64,000 nt of DNA from Thermotoga maritima MSB8 (lineage in GTDB: Bacteria; Thermotogota; Thermotogae; Thermotogales; Thermotogaceae): the NCBI RefSeq assembly GCF_000008545.1, contig NC_000853.1, positions 1,316,465-1,380,464 of the forward strand, written 5' to 3'. The notes under the pieces were generated by a model, which made no database searches, was not told the origin of the DNA, and saw only the letters and a program-made list of their open reading frames with translations. The translations under genes and the position numbers were made by a program. Each line of letters starts with the position of its first letter. Positions within the stretch are counted from its first letter, which is position 1. Shown here piece after piece: positions 1 to 8,595 of this stretch.

Positions 1-233
1 ATGCTCACCACGTCGAAATCATACCGGTGCCTCTTCACGAACCCTTTCAACTCTTCTTCGAACACCTTCAACGGAAAGAACGTCTGCCTTTTCACGGTGA
101 AGTTCGTTGTTCTTCCAAGCTGGCAGTACACGCACGAATACGTGCACGTTTTGAACGGAATAGGGGAGACACCGAGAGATCTGCCGAGCCTCTTAGAGGG
201 AACGATCCCGTACACACGGCTGTTAGAACTCAT
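1..233 (-). CDS. radical SAM enzyme, N-terminal part (runs off the window)
   Basis: The reading frame starts at ATG 233-231 and is open to the window edge. Residues about 24-34 read CTYSCVYCQLG, a CxxxCxxC motif that binds the 4Fe-4S cluster of radical SAM enzymes. The lead-in (GIVPSKRLGRSLGVSPIPFKT) resembles the COG0731 family of Fe-S oxidoreductases related to wyosine-type enzymes. The start overlaps the end of the upstream ferredoxin gene by 11 bases, so the two are probably translated together. Only about 77 residues are visible, so substrate and full domain layout cannot be stated. Confidence 0.8.
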   Translation of the reverse strand, partial: MSSNSRVYGIVPSKRLGRSLGVSPIPFKTCTYSCVYCQLGRTTNFTVKRQTFFPLKVFEEELKGFVKRHRYDFDVVS

Positions 234-510
234 CCCATCTTCCTCGCCCTCTACCGTATCCTCTTCCCATGCCTCTGCCGAAACCTCTTCCAAGCCCTCT
301 TCCAAAACCTCTTCCCATTCCTCTCAGCGCGGGATTCTCATAATTAGGTCTGATGGCTCCAACAGGGCATGCATCGAAGCACTTTCCACATCGAATACAC
401 TTGTAGTTGTCGATAACGGCCTTTCCGTTCTCTATTCTAATTGCACCTTCAACTGGACACACTTTGACACAATTTCCACAGCCAACACACTTCGAATTCA
501 CCCAGGGCAC
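223..510 (-). CDS. two-cluster 4Fe-4S ferredoxin with Gly-Arg tail
   Basis: The 95-residue protein starts at GTG 510. Two cluster motifs are visible in the first 52 residues: CVGCGNCVKVCP and CIRCGKCFDACP, the layout of a bacterial 2[4Fe-4S] ferredoxin. After residue 60 the protein becomes a low-complexity tail in which GRG-plus-aromatic/aliphatic units repeat (GRGFGRGLGRGFGRGMG). Such a basic tail is unusual for a ferredoxin and could bind a nucleic acid or an acidic partner. It lies between the NifX-like gene and the radical SAM gene, and is probably an electron carrier for the adjacent Fe-S enzymes. That role is inferred from context. Confidence 0.85.
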   Translation of the reverse strand: MPWVNSKCVGCGNCVKVCPVEGAIRIENGKAVIDNYKCIRCGKCFDACPVGAIRPNYENPALRGMGRGFGRGLGRGFGRGMGRGYGRGRGRWDEF

Positions 511-514
511 ATCC

Positions 515-865
515 TCACCCCTCTCTGGTGAAGGTCGTCAACTCCTCGAGCCTTCCTTCGCTGAAAGCGTCGATTGCCTCCTGAACCGTTCCTCCTTCGA
601 ACCGATAGACCTTCACTCCAGCCGCCTTCAAAGTCTCAAACGCGTTTCTGCCGACATTCGAGGCTATGAGATACTCTACTCCCTTCGAAACGAGACTTTG
701 AACAACCTTCGGGCCTGTCCCATGCGCATCGGCGATGGTGTTTTCAACGACTTCCACATTTCCAGACTCCGTGTCATAGATGATGAAATACTCTGCCCTG
801 GCGAATCTATCGCTCACCATGGAAGACAGATCCTTCCCCACAGATGGAATCGCTACCCTTGCCAT
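515..865 (-). CDS. NifX/MTH1175-like dinitrogenase cofactor family protein
   Basis: A 116-residue protein with the pattern of the dinitrogenase iron-molybdenum cofactor (NifX/NifB C-terminal/NafY) fold: MARVAIPSVGKDLSSMVSDRFARAEYF at the start, then the GPKVVQSLVSKGVEYLIAS core. The small stand-alone form occurs in many anaerobes without nitrogenase, commonly beside MinD-type ATPases, as here. It may bind or carry a metal-sulfur cluster, but no nitrogenase gene is visible. It is encoded 12 bases downstream of the ATPase gene in the same operon. Family assignment is firm and function is open. Confidence 0.85.
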   Translation of the reverse strand: MARVAIPSVGKDLSSMVSDRFARAEYFIIYDTESGNVEVVENTIADAHGTGPKVVQSLVSKGVEYLIASNVGRNAFETLKAAGVKVYRFEGGTVQEAIDAFSEGRLEELTTFTREG

Positions 866-877
866 GATGCCACCTCC

Positions 878-1744
878 TCAAGAAATTTTCTCTATGATCT
901 TCTCAACTATCTTCTTTATGGACTCTGCAGCGGGACTGTTTTCGTACGTAACCACCGGTTTACACTCCACAGAAGCCCTCACCACCGTTTCGTCGAACGG
1001 GATTTTCCCCAGTAAATCGAGCCCTTCACTCAAACAGTAATCCTCTATCTCTCGAGACACGACCGAGTTTATATCGTACTTGTTGATCACTATTCCAAAT
1101 TCTCTCTTGAGACACTTCAACGTTTCCACGATTCTCTTGAGGTCGTGAAGTCCGGACATGGTTGGCTCAGTGACAACAACCACATAGTTCACTCCGACGA
1201 TAGACGACGTGGCAGAGCACCCTATACCGGGAGCCCCATCTATGATCACATAGTCTCGTTTCAGTTCTTTCGCTTTCTCGAGAGCGAGCTTGCGAACTTC
1301 CGCTACGAGTCCACCGGAATTTTCTTCACCGGGGCTCAGCCGGGCGTAAACAATGGGTTTGCCTCCAGACCAGGCGAAGAAATACCTTCCAGCGAGGGAC
1401 TGAACCAGAGTGATGGCATTTCTGGGACAGGAAACCACACACGCGTTGCACCCTTCGCAAGCGTACTGGTCAACTCCGTATTTCTCACCCGGGATTATCG
1501 CGTCGAATCTGCACACCCTTTCACAAATACCACATCTGTCACACTTCTCTTGATCTATAACGGCCTTCTTCCCTCTGTAGTATTCGTGCTCTTCCACGGG
1601 ATCTCCGGGAAACAGGATGTAGAGGTTGGACGCATCGACATCACAATCTGCGAGCAGGGAATTTTCAAGAAGAACCCCGAGAGACGCGGTGAACGTTGTT
1701 TTCCCTGTTCCACCTTTTCCACTCACGACAGCGATCTGCTTCAT
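878..1744 (-). CDS. MinD-superfamily ATPase with inserted ferredoxin domain
   Basis: A 288-residue P-loop ATPase of the MinD/Mrp/NifH superfamily. The deviant Walker A motif GKGGTGKTT is at residues 9-17. An inserted ferredoxin domain (about 65-112) carries CDRCGICERVC and CEGCNACVVSCP. The Walker B-like segment VIIDGAPGIGC follows. The start ATG overlaps the stop of the paralogous upstream gene, and the two have the same layout, so they probably form a heterodimer. Such pairs are thought to assemble or transfer Fe-S clusters, or to couple ATP hydrolysis to electron transfer. The exact client is unknown. Confidence 0.88.
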   Translation of the reverse strand: MKQIAVVSGKGGTGKTTFTASLGVLLENSLLADCDVDASNLYILFPGDPVEEHEYYRGKKAVIDQEKCDRCGICERVCRFDAIIPGEKYGVDQYACEGCNACVVSCPRNAITLVQSLAGRYFFAWSGGKPIVYARLSPGEENSGGLVAEVRKLALEKAKELKRDYVIIDGAPGIGCSATSSIVGVNYVVVVTEPTMSGLHDLKRIVETLKCLKREFGIVINKYDINSVVSREIEDYCLSEGLDLLGKIPFDETVVRASVECKPVVTYENSPAAESIKKIVEKIIEKIS

Positions 1745-2592
1745 CGAACCATCACCTCGATCTTTTCGAACAGCTCCAGGAAGTCTTTTTTCATATCCTG
1801 GAAGGCCTCGACAATCAGCTTTCCTTCGGCGCAGAGAGAAGCTATCTCCCTTTTGAACGGTATCTTCAGAAGAACAGGTATTCCCTCTTCATCGGCGAAC
1901 TCTTCGATGATGGTGTTACCTGGAATGTATCTGTTGACAACGATACCGGAGGGTATCCCCATCTCTTTTGTGAGCTCGACTGCCAGTTTCAAGTCGTGAA
2001 GGCCAAAAGCGGTCGGCTCGGTTACCAATAGAGCGAAATCTGTGTTTCTCAAGCTTTCCACGACAGGACAGGACGTGCCCGGAGGAGCGTCAACGATCAC
2101 AACATCCGCTTTCTCATCGATGTGCTTTTTCAACTTCCTGATGACGGGAACTCCCGTTCGCTCTCCGATGTTCAGAATCCCCATACCGAACGAGATGTTT
2201 CCATCGGCCGTTCCAAATCTTATCTTTCCTATCTCCTTTGGCCTTTCGGAGATCGCGTTGACGGGACACATTATAGAACATGCACCGCACCCATGACAGA
2301 GACTTTCGAAAACGAACGTTCCGCTCGGAAAGACGGATATGGCTCCAAACTGACAGGTGCTTGCACACTCACCGCATCGAATACACACGGAGTTGTCCAC
2401 AACCGGAATCATCAGGTGGACTGGCTCTTCGAAAGAAACATCGACGTTGAAAAAGATGTGATCGTTGGGTTCCTCCACGTCCGCATCGAGAAGCTGCACC
2501 CTGTAACTTTCCGAGAGCGCTTTTGCCATGTTGACAGAAACGGTGGTCTTTCCTGTTCCTCCCTTTCCGCTGAGAACAGTTATCTTCGTCAT
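1741..2592 (-). CDS. MinD-superfamily ATPase with inserted ferredoxin domain (paralog, first in operon)
   Basis: A 283-residue paralog of the next gene in the operon. It has GKGGTGKTT at residues 9-17, ferredoxin motifs CIRCGECASTC and CHGCGACSIMCP near residues 70-110, and VIVDAPPGTSC as the Walker B-like region. The gene opens a minus-strand operon of two ATPases, a NifX-like protein, a ferredoxin and a radical SAM enzyme. This suggests a shared job in Fe-S or metal cofactor handling. Upstream, at 2618-2613, the minus strand has a TATAAT box, but the -35 element is weak. Assignment to the family is firm. Confidence 0.88.
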   Translation of the reverse strand: MTKITVLSGKGGTGKTTVSVNMAKALSESYRVQLLDADVEEPNDHIFFNVDVSFEEPVHLMIPVVDNSVCIRCGECASTCQFGAISVFPSGTFVFESLCHGCGACSIMCPVNAISERPKEIGKIRFGTADGNISFGMGILNIGERTGVPVIRKLKKHIDEKADVVIVDAPPGTSCPVVESLRNTDFALLVTEPTAFGLHDLKLAVELTKEMGIPSGIVVNRYIPGNTIIEEFADEEGIPVLLKIPFKREIASLCAEGKLIVEAFQDMKKDFLELFEKIEVMVR

Positions 2593-2669
2593 GCATATCC
2601 CTCCACGGTTTTATTATATACCATAAACATATATTATTGCGAACATTTCTCAATAAATTCAAAGAAAAG

Positions 2670-3293
2670 TCATTTCTTCGTTCCTCTTATCACCACAAAA
2701 GCACCTTCACCGTAGCCTTCCTTAACCGGTTCGATCTCACTGAGCTCCGATGGGTGTTTGAAGAGAGTTTGGACGACTTTGAATTCTTCAAAACCCGCTT
2801 TTCTCATCAGATCCATCAGTTCCTCCGTTGAGAAGAATCGAGCGTTTTTGTAGAAAACGCTCTTTTCTTTGTTTTTTTCGTATTCTCTTCCAAGAAAACT
2901 CTCCCTGTCCACGATACCGACGATGAGATACCCACCCTTTTTGAGGATACGATAGGCTTCTTTCAACGCCCTTTCCGGATCATCCACAAAGCAGATCGTT
3001 GTCACCATCAACGCGAAATCGAAGCTTTCATCCTTCAAGGGAAGGTTCTCCGCTGTACCCTTCAAAACGAACACGCCTCGCTTTCTTGCTATCTCTGCCA
3101 TGCGCTCTGAAGGTTCCACTCCGATCTTTATTTTGAGAGGAACGGCAAATCTTCCCGTTCCTACACCTATTTCCACACCTCTCCCTTCTGGAAGAAGGCA
3201 CTTCACCGCTTGCAGTTCGGAAAGGTACGCGAACCTGTGGACCAGAAACCACCGCTCGTATTCGTTCACGAAACGTTCAAAGATATGCCACAC
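2670..3293 (-). CDS. class I SAM-dependent methyltransferase
   Basis: A 207-residue methyltransferase of the UbiE/type-11 fold. Motif I is VEIGVGTGRFA (about 41-51), motif II-like residues are KGTAENLPLKDESFD (about 76-91), and LKEAYRILKKGGYLIVGI is the post-motif strand. No substrate-binding insertion is recognisable, so the substrate is unknown. It stands alone between the ATPase operon and the divergent RND transporter gene. Confidence 0.85.
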   Translation of the reverse strand: MWHIFERFVNEYERWFLVHRFAYLSELQAVKCLLPEGRGVEIGVGTGRFAVPLKIKIGVEPSERMAEIARKRGVFVLKGTAENLPLKDESFDFALMVTTICFVDDPERALKEAYRILKKGGYLIVGIVDRESFLGREYEKNKEKSVFYKNARFFSTEELMDLMRKAGFEEFKVVQTLFKHPSELSEIEPVKEGYGEGAFVVIRGTKK

Positions 3294-3345
3294 GAATCTT
3301 CACTCTCCTTTCTGATAGAATTGAAATCTGTGGGGAGGGATCCTC

Positions 3346-5430
3346 TTGTTCGAAAAGTACACCTCTTTTGTTTTCAAAAACAGAAAGAGAATATTCGCTC
3401 TCGTTCTTGTGATCAATATTTTAGCACTCTTTGGCCTTTTCAGACTCCACTTCACAACGGAGTTCTCCATTTTGATGCCGCAGAAATCCCATCAGAAAGA
3501 GATCTATGACAGGATGAACACCATCTTCAAGAGCGGAGAACAGCTCGCGGTGATGGTGAAGATGAACACGGACCCTCTGAGCAGGGAAGGACTGAACAAG
3601 GTCTTTGAGATCAAAGAAAGGCTCTCCTCTATAGAAGGTGTTAAAACGGTCATAACACCCGTTCCAGAGAAATTCCCCGTCGGCTTCAGGCTCGTGGAAA
3701 CAAAAGGCATGGCAGAAAAGGAGTACGAAGATTTTCTGAGTTATGTTCAGAGCGTGAAGGACCTTCTCAACGTGAAGAAAACAGATGATGGATACTACGC
3801 CCTTTTCATGATACTACCCGAAGAGAGCGTTCCACCTGAAAAAATCGAAAAGGTTCTCTCGGACTACGAGCATTATCTGTCCGGAACTCAGTACTTGGAA
3901 GACCAGATATTTCGCTATCTTCTTTTCATGATCTTCACGCTACCACCCTTTGCGGTCGTTCTTCTTTTGAACGTGTTCAGAGTACAGCTTGGAAGGTTCA
4001 AATACGCGATCTTTTCTCTCATTCCAGCTGGTTTCGCTGCTCTCTGGACACTCGGCATCGTCATGGGATGGTTCGGCCAGGATCTTTCGATAATCACTTT
4101 TCTGGTACCCATCTTCACCATTGTTATGGGTAGCGCTGATGGTCTTCACTTCGTTTCTCATTTTCTCGAGAGAAAAAGAGAGGGAGAAACCACGTTCAAC
4201 GCGGTAAAGAATACCCTTGAAAGCGTTGGAAGGGCGATGATACTGACTACCCTCACCACGATGGCCGGATTTCTTTCTTTTCTCACGTTGAACTCCGAAT
4301 CCATGAAACAGATGGGAGTGCTCGCGTCGATCGGTATAGGGCTCGCCGGTGTCTCCACTTGGATCGTCCTCCCCGTGATCCTCTCGAGGGTAGAGAAGGT
4401 AGAACCGAAAAACAAAGAAAGCGGAGTGTTTCGCGTCTTTCAGAAACTTTCGAAACGCGCCTTGGTTGTCACAATCGTCTCTGTTCTCATCTTTCTTCCC
4501 GGTCTGTTTTTCCTGAAAGCCGATCTCAACATCCTGAAACTCTACAAGAGCTACACACGGGTGAGAAAGAATGTGGAGAAGATCGAGGAAGTCTTCGGGA
4601 GGGCGCTTCCTGTGTACATTCTTTTCGAGTCGGAAAACCTGTTTGATCCTTCCTTCGCACAGAAGGTTCTGTCCATGGAGGAAGATCTGAAGAAAGAAGG
4701 TTTCGATGCCTTTTCGATGTACGACATCATCTCGAAGTTGAACGAACGCCTCTTCAAAGAAAAAGGATATCCGAAAATTCTCGCGAGAGCCCTGATACTG
4801 AAAAGACTCCTTCCAGACGAGTACACAGAAAATCTCGTCTCCGGAAACACGGGAAGGGCTTTTGTCTTTCTGAACGACCTGGACAGAGAAATCTTGGTGA
4901 AGGTAGAAAACGTGGTAGAGAAACACGGTTTTCAGGTCACCGGCATTCCTTACATCATAAAGGAGATGAACGATTCGATAGTACCTCAGCAACTACTTTC
5001 TGTGTTTCTGGCTATCAGCATGGTTTTTCTCCTGCTCGTGCTGTTTCAAAGAAGTTTTCTTTATCCTGCGAAAGCGATCGTTCCCGTTGGTATCTCTCTT
5101 GTGTCGCTCTTTGGTTTCATGGGGCTTTCCGGGATCCCACTCAATCTGATCACCGCGAACATGGCTGGAATAGTGATAGGTGTGGGAATAGACTACGCTA
5201 TACACGTGACGGAACTGTTCAGGTACTACGGTGACATAGAAAAGACTGTCAGGATAGCGTCCACTCCCGTTCTTGCCAACGCGTTCGGACTCTCTATAGG
5301 ACTTTCCGCATTGATACTCTCTCCTTTCACCTTCCACACCTATCTTGTTGCGATCATGTGGGTGACCATGACGGTGAGTTCTTTCATGAGCCTTGTGATT
5401 CTTCCAAAACTCCTGGAGGCGAAAAAATGA
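3346..5430 (+). CDS. RND/MMPL-family transporter
   Basis: A 694-residue membrane protein starting at TTG 3346, with GGGAGGGA upstream. It shows the duplicated RND plan: one transmembrane helix near residues 15-32, a periplasmic-type loop, a bundle of about five helices at roughly 190-350, a second loop, and a second bundle at about 545-690. Conserved RND helix patterns are visible in each half (GSADGLHFVSHF and GVGIDYAIHVTE). Relatives move lipids, hopanoids or drugs using the proton or sodium gradient, and the substrate here is unknown. The stop overlaps the start of the next gene (ATGA). Confidence 0.85.
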   Translation: MFEKYTSFVFKNRKRIFALVLVINILALFGLFRLHFTTEFSILMPQKSHQKEIYDRMNTIFKSGEQLAVMVKMNTDPLSREGLNKVFEIKERLSSIEGVKTVITPVPEKFPVGFRLVETKGMAEKEYEDFLSYVQSVKDLLNVKKTDDGYYALFMILPEESVPPEKIEKVLSDYEHYLSGTQYLEDQIFRYLLFMIFTLPPFAVVLLLNVFRVQLGRFKYAIFSLIPAGFAALWTLGIVMGWFGQDLSIITFLVPIFTIVMGSADGLHFVSHFLERKREGETTFNAVKNTLESVGRAMILTTLTTMAGFLSFLTLNSESMKQMGVLASIGIGLAGVSTWIVLPVILSRVEKVEPKNKESGVFRVFQKLSKRALVVTIVSVLIFLPGLFFLKADLNILKLYKSYTRVRKNVEKIEEVFGRALPVYILFESENLFDPSFAQKVLSMEEDLKKEGFDAFSMYDIISKLNERLFKEKGYPKILARALILKRLLPDEYTENLVSGNTGRAFVFLNDLDREILVKVENVVEKHGFQVTGIPYIIKEMNDSIVPQQLLSVFLAISMVFLLLVLFQRSFLYPAKAIVPVGISLVSLFGFMGLSGIPLNLITANMAGIVIGVGIDYAIHVTELFRYYGDIEKTVRIASTPVLANAFGLSIGLSALILSPFTFHTYLVAIMWVTMTVSSFMSLVILPKLLEAKK

Positions 5431-6083
5431 GGAAAGATGAATACAGAGCCACACTTCTTGAGCCGAATGTGTGGCATATCGCAGATTACAGGGGAGACAG
5501 CATGTACCTCGTGGTAGGAGAAGAGAAAGCCCTTCTTGTAGACACGGGAATGGGAGAAGGAGATTTGAAGGGCTTTGTGAGATCCATTACAGAAAAACCT
5601 GTCGAAGTTGTCCTCACCCACGCCCACTGGGATCATATCATGCAGGCAAATCAATTTGAGAAGGTGTATCTCAACCACAGGGATTTCCAGATCATAGAAC
5701 TGTTCAAAATAAACGTGAATTATGAAAACTTTCTGAACGTGAAAGAAGGTGACAGGTTCGATCTCGGTGGTAGAACTCTTGAAGTGATAGAAGTTCCGGG
5801 ACACACGCCCGGCTCGATCGTTCTCCTCGATAGAGAAAACAGACTTCTTTTCAGCGGGGACTCCGTGGGAGCCGGTCACACCTGGATGCACCTTCCTGGG
5901 TGTCTCCCTTTAAGGGAATACCTGAAGAGTCTCAAGAAACTGAAAGAAACTGACAGCTTCGAAAAGATCTACCACGGGCATCTCACAGGAACTCAGCTGA
6001 AACCCTTCGGCCCGGATTATCTGGACGATCTGATAAAGGCCGTCGAAGGTGTGATAGATGGTTCTCTGAGAGGTGAACCCTGA
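5427..6083 (+). CDS. metallo-beta-lactamase-fold hydrolase
   Basis: ATG 5427 overlaps the stop of the transporter gene and gives 218 residues. The zinc motif HAHWDH is clear near residues 68-73, followed by GHTPGS, a later FSGDSVG and a C-terminal GHLTG. This is the glyoxalase II/flavoprotein-like metallo-beta-lactamase fold. No flavodoxin domain is attached, so it is a stand-alone hydrolase. Substrate is unknown. Coupling to the RND gene suggests joint expression but not necessarily a joint function. Confidence 0.85.
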   Translation: MRKDEYRATLLEPNVWHIADYRGDSMYLVVGEEKALLVDTGMGEGDLKGFVRSITEKPVEVVLTHAHWDHIMQANQFEKVYLNHRDFQIIELFKINVNYENFLNVKEGDRFDLGGRTLEVIEVPGHTPGSIVLLDRENRLLFSGDSVGAGHTWMHLPGCLPLREYLKSLKKLKETDSFEKIYHGHLTGTQLKPFGPDYLDDLIKAVEGVIDGSLRGEP

Positions 6084-6166
6084 CCTTTACGGGAATTTCA
6101 AGGGACTTTACGTAACGTGCGGTTCTGCAGTACTGGTGTACGATCCAAAGAACATCTAAACAGTTC

Positions 6167-6327
6167 TCATTGATCTTTTTTTCTCTCCACCAGATATTTG
6201 ATAAGTAATCCAACGCCAACTCCTATAAGGAATGCAGTAGCAAAGTAAAACACAGAGTATCTGAAAAGAATAAAACCAATTCCAAGGCCTATCAGGGTCG
6301 TTCCACCTGTTATACTATTTTTTTCAT
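6167..6327 (-). pseudogene. small membrane protein gene with frameshift in an A7 run
   Basis: ATG 6327-6325 overlaps the TGA of the RNase H gene (TTATGA) and has AAGGAGG at the right distance, so this is a real translation start. It is followed by seven A residues (6318-6324), after which the frame stops at once (ATG AAA AAA ATA GTA TAA). One extra A would open a frame to the TGA at 6169-6167 encoding about 52 residues. These include two hydrophobic stretches (TLIGLGIGFILF and FATAFLIGVGVGLLIKYLV) and end in VERKKDQ. Either the gene is broken by a one-base loss or polymerase or ribosome slippage on A7 makes the protein. Confidence 0.6.
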
Positions 6328-6998
6328 AAACATCCTCCTTTTTTAGTCAGTGTTCTTATTATACTCTCAAAATCCTCCGGCATCCACTCGACGTTTGATT
6401 CTTTTTTGCTGGCTTTCTTTGCCAGACTGTCAGCCTCGTCGTTGCAGAAGTTCCCGGAGTGGCTTTTTATCTTTTCGAATACCACCTTCAGTCCCATCTG
6501 ACAGAATTTTCGATAGTAGTGTCTGTACACCTTCGTTACCAGCTTGTTTGTCCTGTACTCCTCCGTTGCCCACTTTTCCAGACCTTCAAGGTCGTACCTG
6601 AGAACGAGTTTTCTCGCTCCCTTTTTGAGAGCGTAATCCATCGCAAAGAGTGCCGCCATAATTTCACCGGTGATGTTTCTTGAGTCTTTGAACTCCTCGA
6701 TGTTCGTCCAGAAGTAGTATTCTTCCTTTTTTCCTCTATAGCACAAAACAATTCCAGATCCGCACACCTCATCGTAACTTCCATCGACGTAGGCGATCAT
6801 CGTCTCTGTGTCCAGTTCTGGACAGATGCACTCGTTCTTTCCTTCCATATAGGCTTTCGCGTCTTCCAGTCTTTCAAAACTTTTGTACTCGGCTCCCGGG
6901 AAACCTTTTACCTGTTCTTCCGCCTCTTTCCAGGTTTTGTAGATCCCGGGAACTCTTCCTTTTCTTACAGCGTAGTATTTTTTTGCCAACTTCATCAC
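6324..6998 (-). CDS. rnhA: ribonuclease HI with N-terminal hybrid-binding domain
   Basis: A 224-residue two-domain RNase H1. Residues about 6-52 (KKYYAVRKGRVPGIYKTW, then FERLEDAKAYMEG) are the hybrid-binding domain typical of eukaryotic and some bacterial RNase H1. The catalytic domain has the acidic residues in AYVDGSYDE, the Glu in GEIMAALFAMDYAL, the Asp in LRYDLEGLEKW and the Asp in NDEADSLAKK. It degrades RNA in RNA-DNA hybrids. The stop overlaps the start of the short membrane-protein frame. Confidence 0.9.
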   Translation of the reverse strand: MMKLAKKYYAVRKGRVPGIYKTWKEAEEQVKGFPGAEYKSFERLEDAKAYMEGKNECICPELDTETMIAYVDGSYDEVCGSGIVLCYRGKKEEYYFWTNIEEFKDSRNITGEIMAALFAMDYALKKGARKLVLRYDLEGLEKWATEEYRTNKLVTKVYRHYYRKFCQMGLKVVFEKIKSHSGNFCNDEADSLAKKASKKESNVEWMPEDFESIIRTLTKKGGCL

Positions 6999-7101
6999 CT
7001 CTCAAACCCATTTATACCATGTCCATTTAAAATCGATACAATTTGGAGAAATTAAGGTCCTGGATGTATAATAGACCCAGTCGTTGAAGGGGGGATTTTC
7101 C

Positions 7102-7959
7102 GTGGAAAAAAGAGTTCTGGGGAAAACAGGTGAAAAGCTCTCTGTGGTCGGATTCGGCGGAATCGTTGTGATGAACGAGTCCGTGGAATCTGCAAAAAAG
7201 ATAGTTGCCAGAGCGATCGAGAGGGGCATAAACTACTTCGACGTTGCTCCTTCCTACGGAGACGCCGAGGAAAAACTTGGCCCAGCGCTGAAGCCTTACA
7301 GAGACCAGGTGTTTCTGGCCTGTAAAACGATGGAGAGAACAAAAGAAGGTGCCTGGAAAGAATTGAACGAATCTCTGAAGAGACTCCAGACGGATCACTT
7401 TGACCTTTATCAGTTCCATGCTGTGACCACGCTCGATGAGGTGGAGGCCATCTTTTCACCGAATGGAGCTATAGAGGCCTTTTTGAAGGCAAAAGAAGAA
7501 GGACTGATAAGGTACATCGGTTTTTCTGCTCACAGTGAGGAAGCTGCACTTTCGATGCTGGAAAGGTTCGATTTCGATACGGTACTTTTTCCACTGAACT
7601 GGGCAAGCTGGCTGGGAAAAGGATTTGGCAAAAGACTTTACAGCAAAGCCCGGGAGAAAAACATGGGAATTCTGGCAATAAAGGCTCTGGCAAAAAGACG
7701 TCTGGAGGAAGGAGAAGAAAAACGCTGGGAAAAATGCTGGTATCATCCTGTGGATGATTTCGAAGAAGCATCCATGGCACTTCGCTTCACACTATCACTG
7801 CCCGTCACCGCAGCTGTGAGTCCAAGTCACCAGGAATTTCTCTGGTGGATGTGTCAAATCGTTGAAAATCAGGGAACAAAAATCAGCGAAGAAGAACTGC
7901 AGATACTGAAAGAAAAAGCACAGAAACTGACACCCGTTTTCCCACTCGATCACTCTTGA
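7102..7959 (+). CDS. aldo/keto reductase
   Basis: GTG 7102 was chosen because GGGGGG lies about eight bases upstream; a longer TTG frame (7084) runs through that site. The 285-residue protein has the reductase tetrad: Asp and Tyr in YFDVAPSYGDAEEKLG, Lys in LACKT, and His in LYQFHAV. It lacks the Cys-rich tail of the ferredoxin-fused members. It should be an NAD(P)H-linked (beta/alpha)8 oxidoreductase of unknown substrate. The 3' end overlaps by 10 bases, tail to tail, the regulator remnant that begins the accessory island. Confidence 0.88.
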   Translation: MEKRVLGKTGEKLSVVGFGGIVVMNESVESAKKIVARAIERGINYFDVAPSYGDAEEKLGPALKPYRDQVFLACKTMERTKEGAWKELNESLKRLQTDHFDLYQFHAVTTLDEVEAIFSPNGAIEAFLKAKEEGLIRYIGFSAHSEEAALSMLERFDFDTVLFPLNWASWLGKGFGKRLYSKAREKNMGILAIKALAKRRLEEGEEKRWEKCWYHPVDDFEEASMALRFTLSLPVTAAVSPSHQEFLWWMCQIVENQGTKISEEELQILKEKAQKLTPVFPLDHS

Positions 7960-8400
7960 GTCATCCAGTGTAATATCCTCACCAGTCTTCTTCTTGCCCT
8001 GCCGTCCTCTTCACACCAGAAGGCAACAAACAGGGGCTGAACCTTGAGAGAGTGCCTCTTTGCAAACTCTCTCACCACATCCGGCTTCCTTAGCCTGATC
8101 CCAAACCTCACTCCATCGTACCTTCCGTAGTTCCTCAGAAATCTATCAAGGAATTTTCTGTCAGGCTCTTTCATCTCGATGTATTTCAAAGTGAATCTTT
8201 CTAGTTTCTTTCTTTTCATCTATTGCGCTATCTATTTCTGAGAGAGCCTCCTCATAAAGCTTTTCATGACGGTATTTCAGAAATCTTATGTAATGTTTCC
8301 AGGATGCATCATGGCATGTTTTGAAGCAGTATGTAACAAGTGGTCGTGAGAAGAGAAATCCATGCTGAAATGGTGCTTTCAAAAGTTGATGACTTTTCAA
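7950..8400 (-). pseudogene. TPR-HTH signalling regulator, remnant with internal deletion (module 1)
   Basis: Two pieces of the regulator found intact at 16846-18453 survive. About 60 N-terminal residues (MKSHQLLKAPFQHGFLFSRP onward, to about 8222) are joined to about 89 C-terminal residues (from MKRKKLERF, 8219-7950). The central 380 or so residues, including the helix-turn-helix, are missing, and the join is out of frame. The flanking divergent promoter region and exported-peptide gene are preserved, so module 1 has lost its own regulator and may answer to a paralog. Confidence 0.8.
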
Positions 8401-8595
8401 TCCTTTCCCTCCAAAACTATTATTTTTACGCTATTTTATCACACTGCTGTGTAACGTTAGGAGTGAAATTGCACAAAACATGAAATCTCAATGAAAATCC
8501 TTTATCGCAGAACGCTTTAAAAAGGGCTTTTCAAAACCAGGAAGATTTGAAAGGTCACAAAAGATCTGTTCTAATGAGGAAGGGGGATGAAAATC
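8401..8595. promoter_or_regulatory. divergent promoter region, modules 1 and 2 type
   Basis: This stretch between the regulator start and the exported-peptide start is nearly the same as 18454-18648. That preservation next to a ruined regulator suggests it still works as control DNA. It includes the inverted repeat ACAC-tgct-GTGT at 8441-8452, also present at 18494-18505, which could be an operator. I could not fix -10/-35 boxes with confidence. Confidence 0.5.

Noticed and set aside
1-531. 176-residue plus-strand open frame
   Set aside because: It lies antisense to the ferredoxin and radical SAM genes, which have clear Cys motifs; composition is Ser/Thr-rich as expected of a shadow.
3940-4992. 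350-residue minus-strand open frame
   Set aside because: Antisense to the RND transporter, with no family pattern and no ribosome site.
8547-8575. TTGAAA-17-TCTAAT as promoter of the module 1 signal gene
   Set aside because: A start site there would fall inside the ribosome-binding site, and module 2 does not keep the -10 box.
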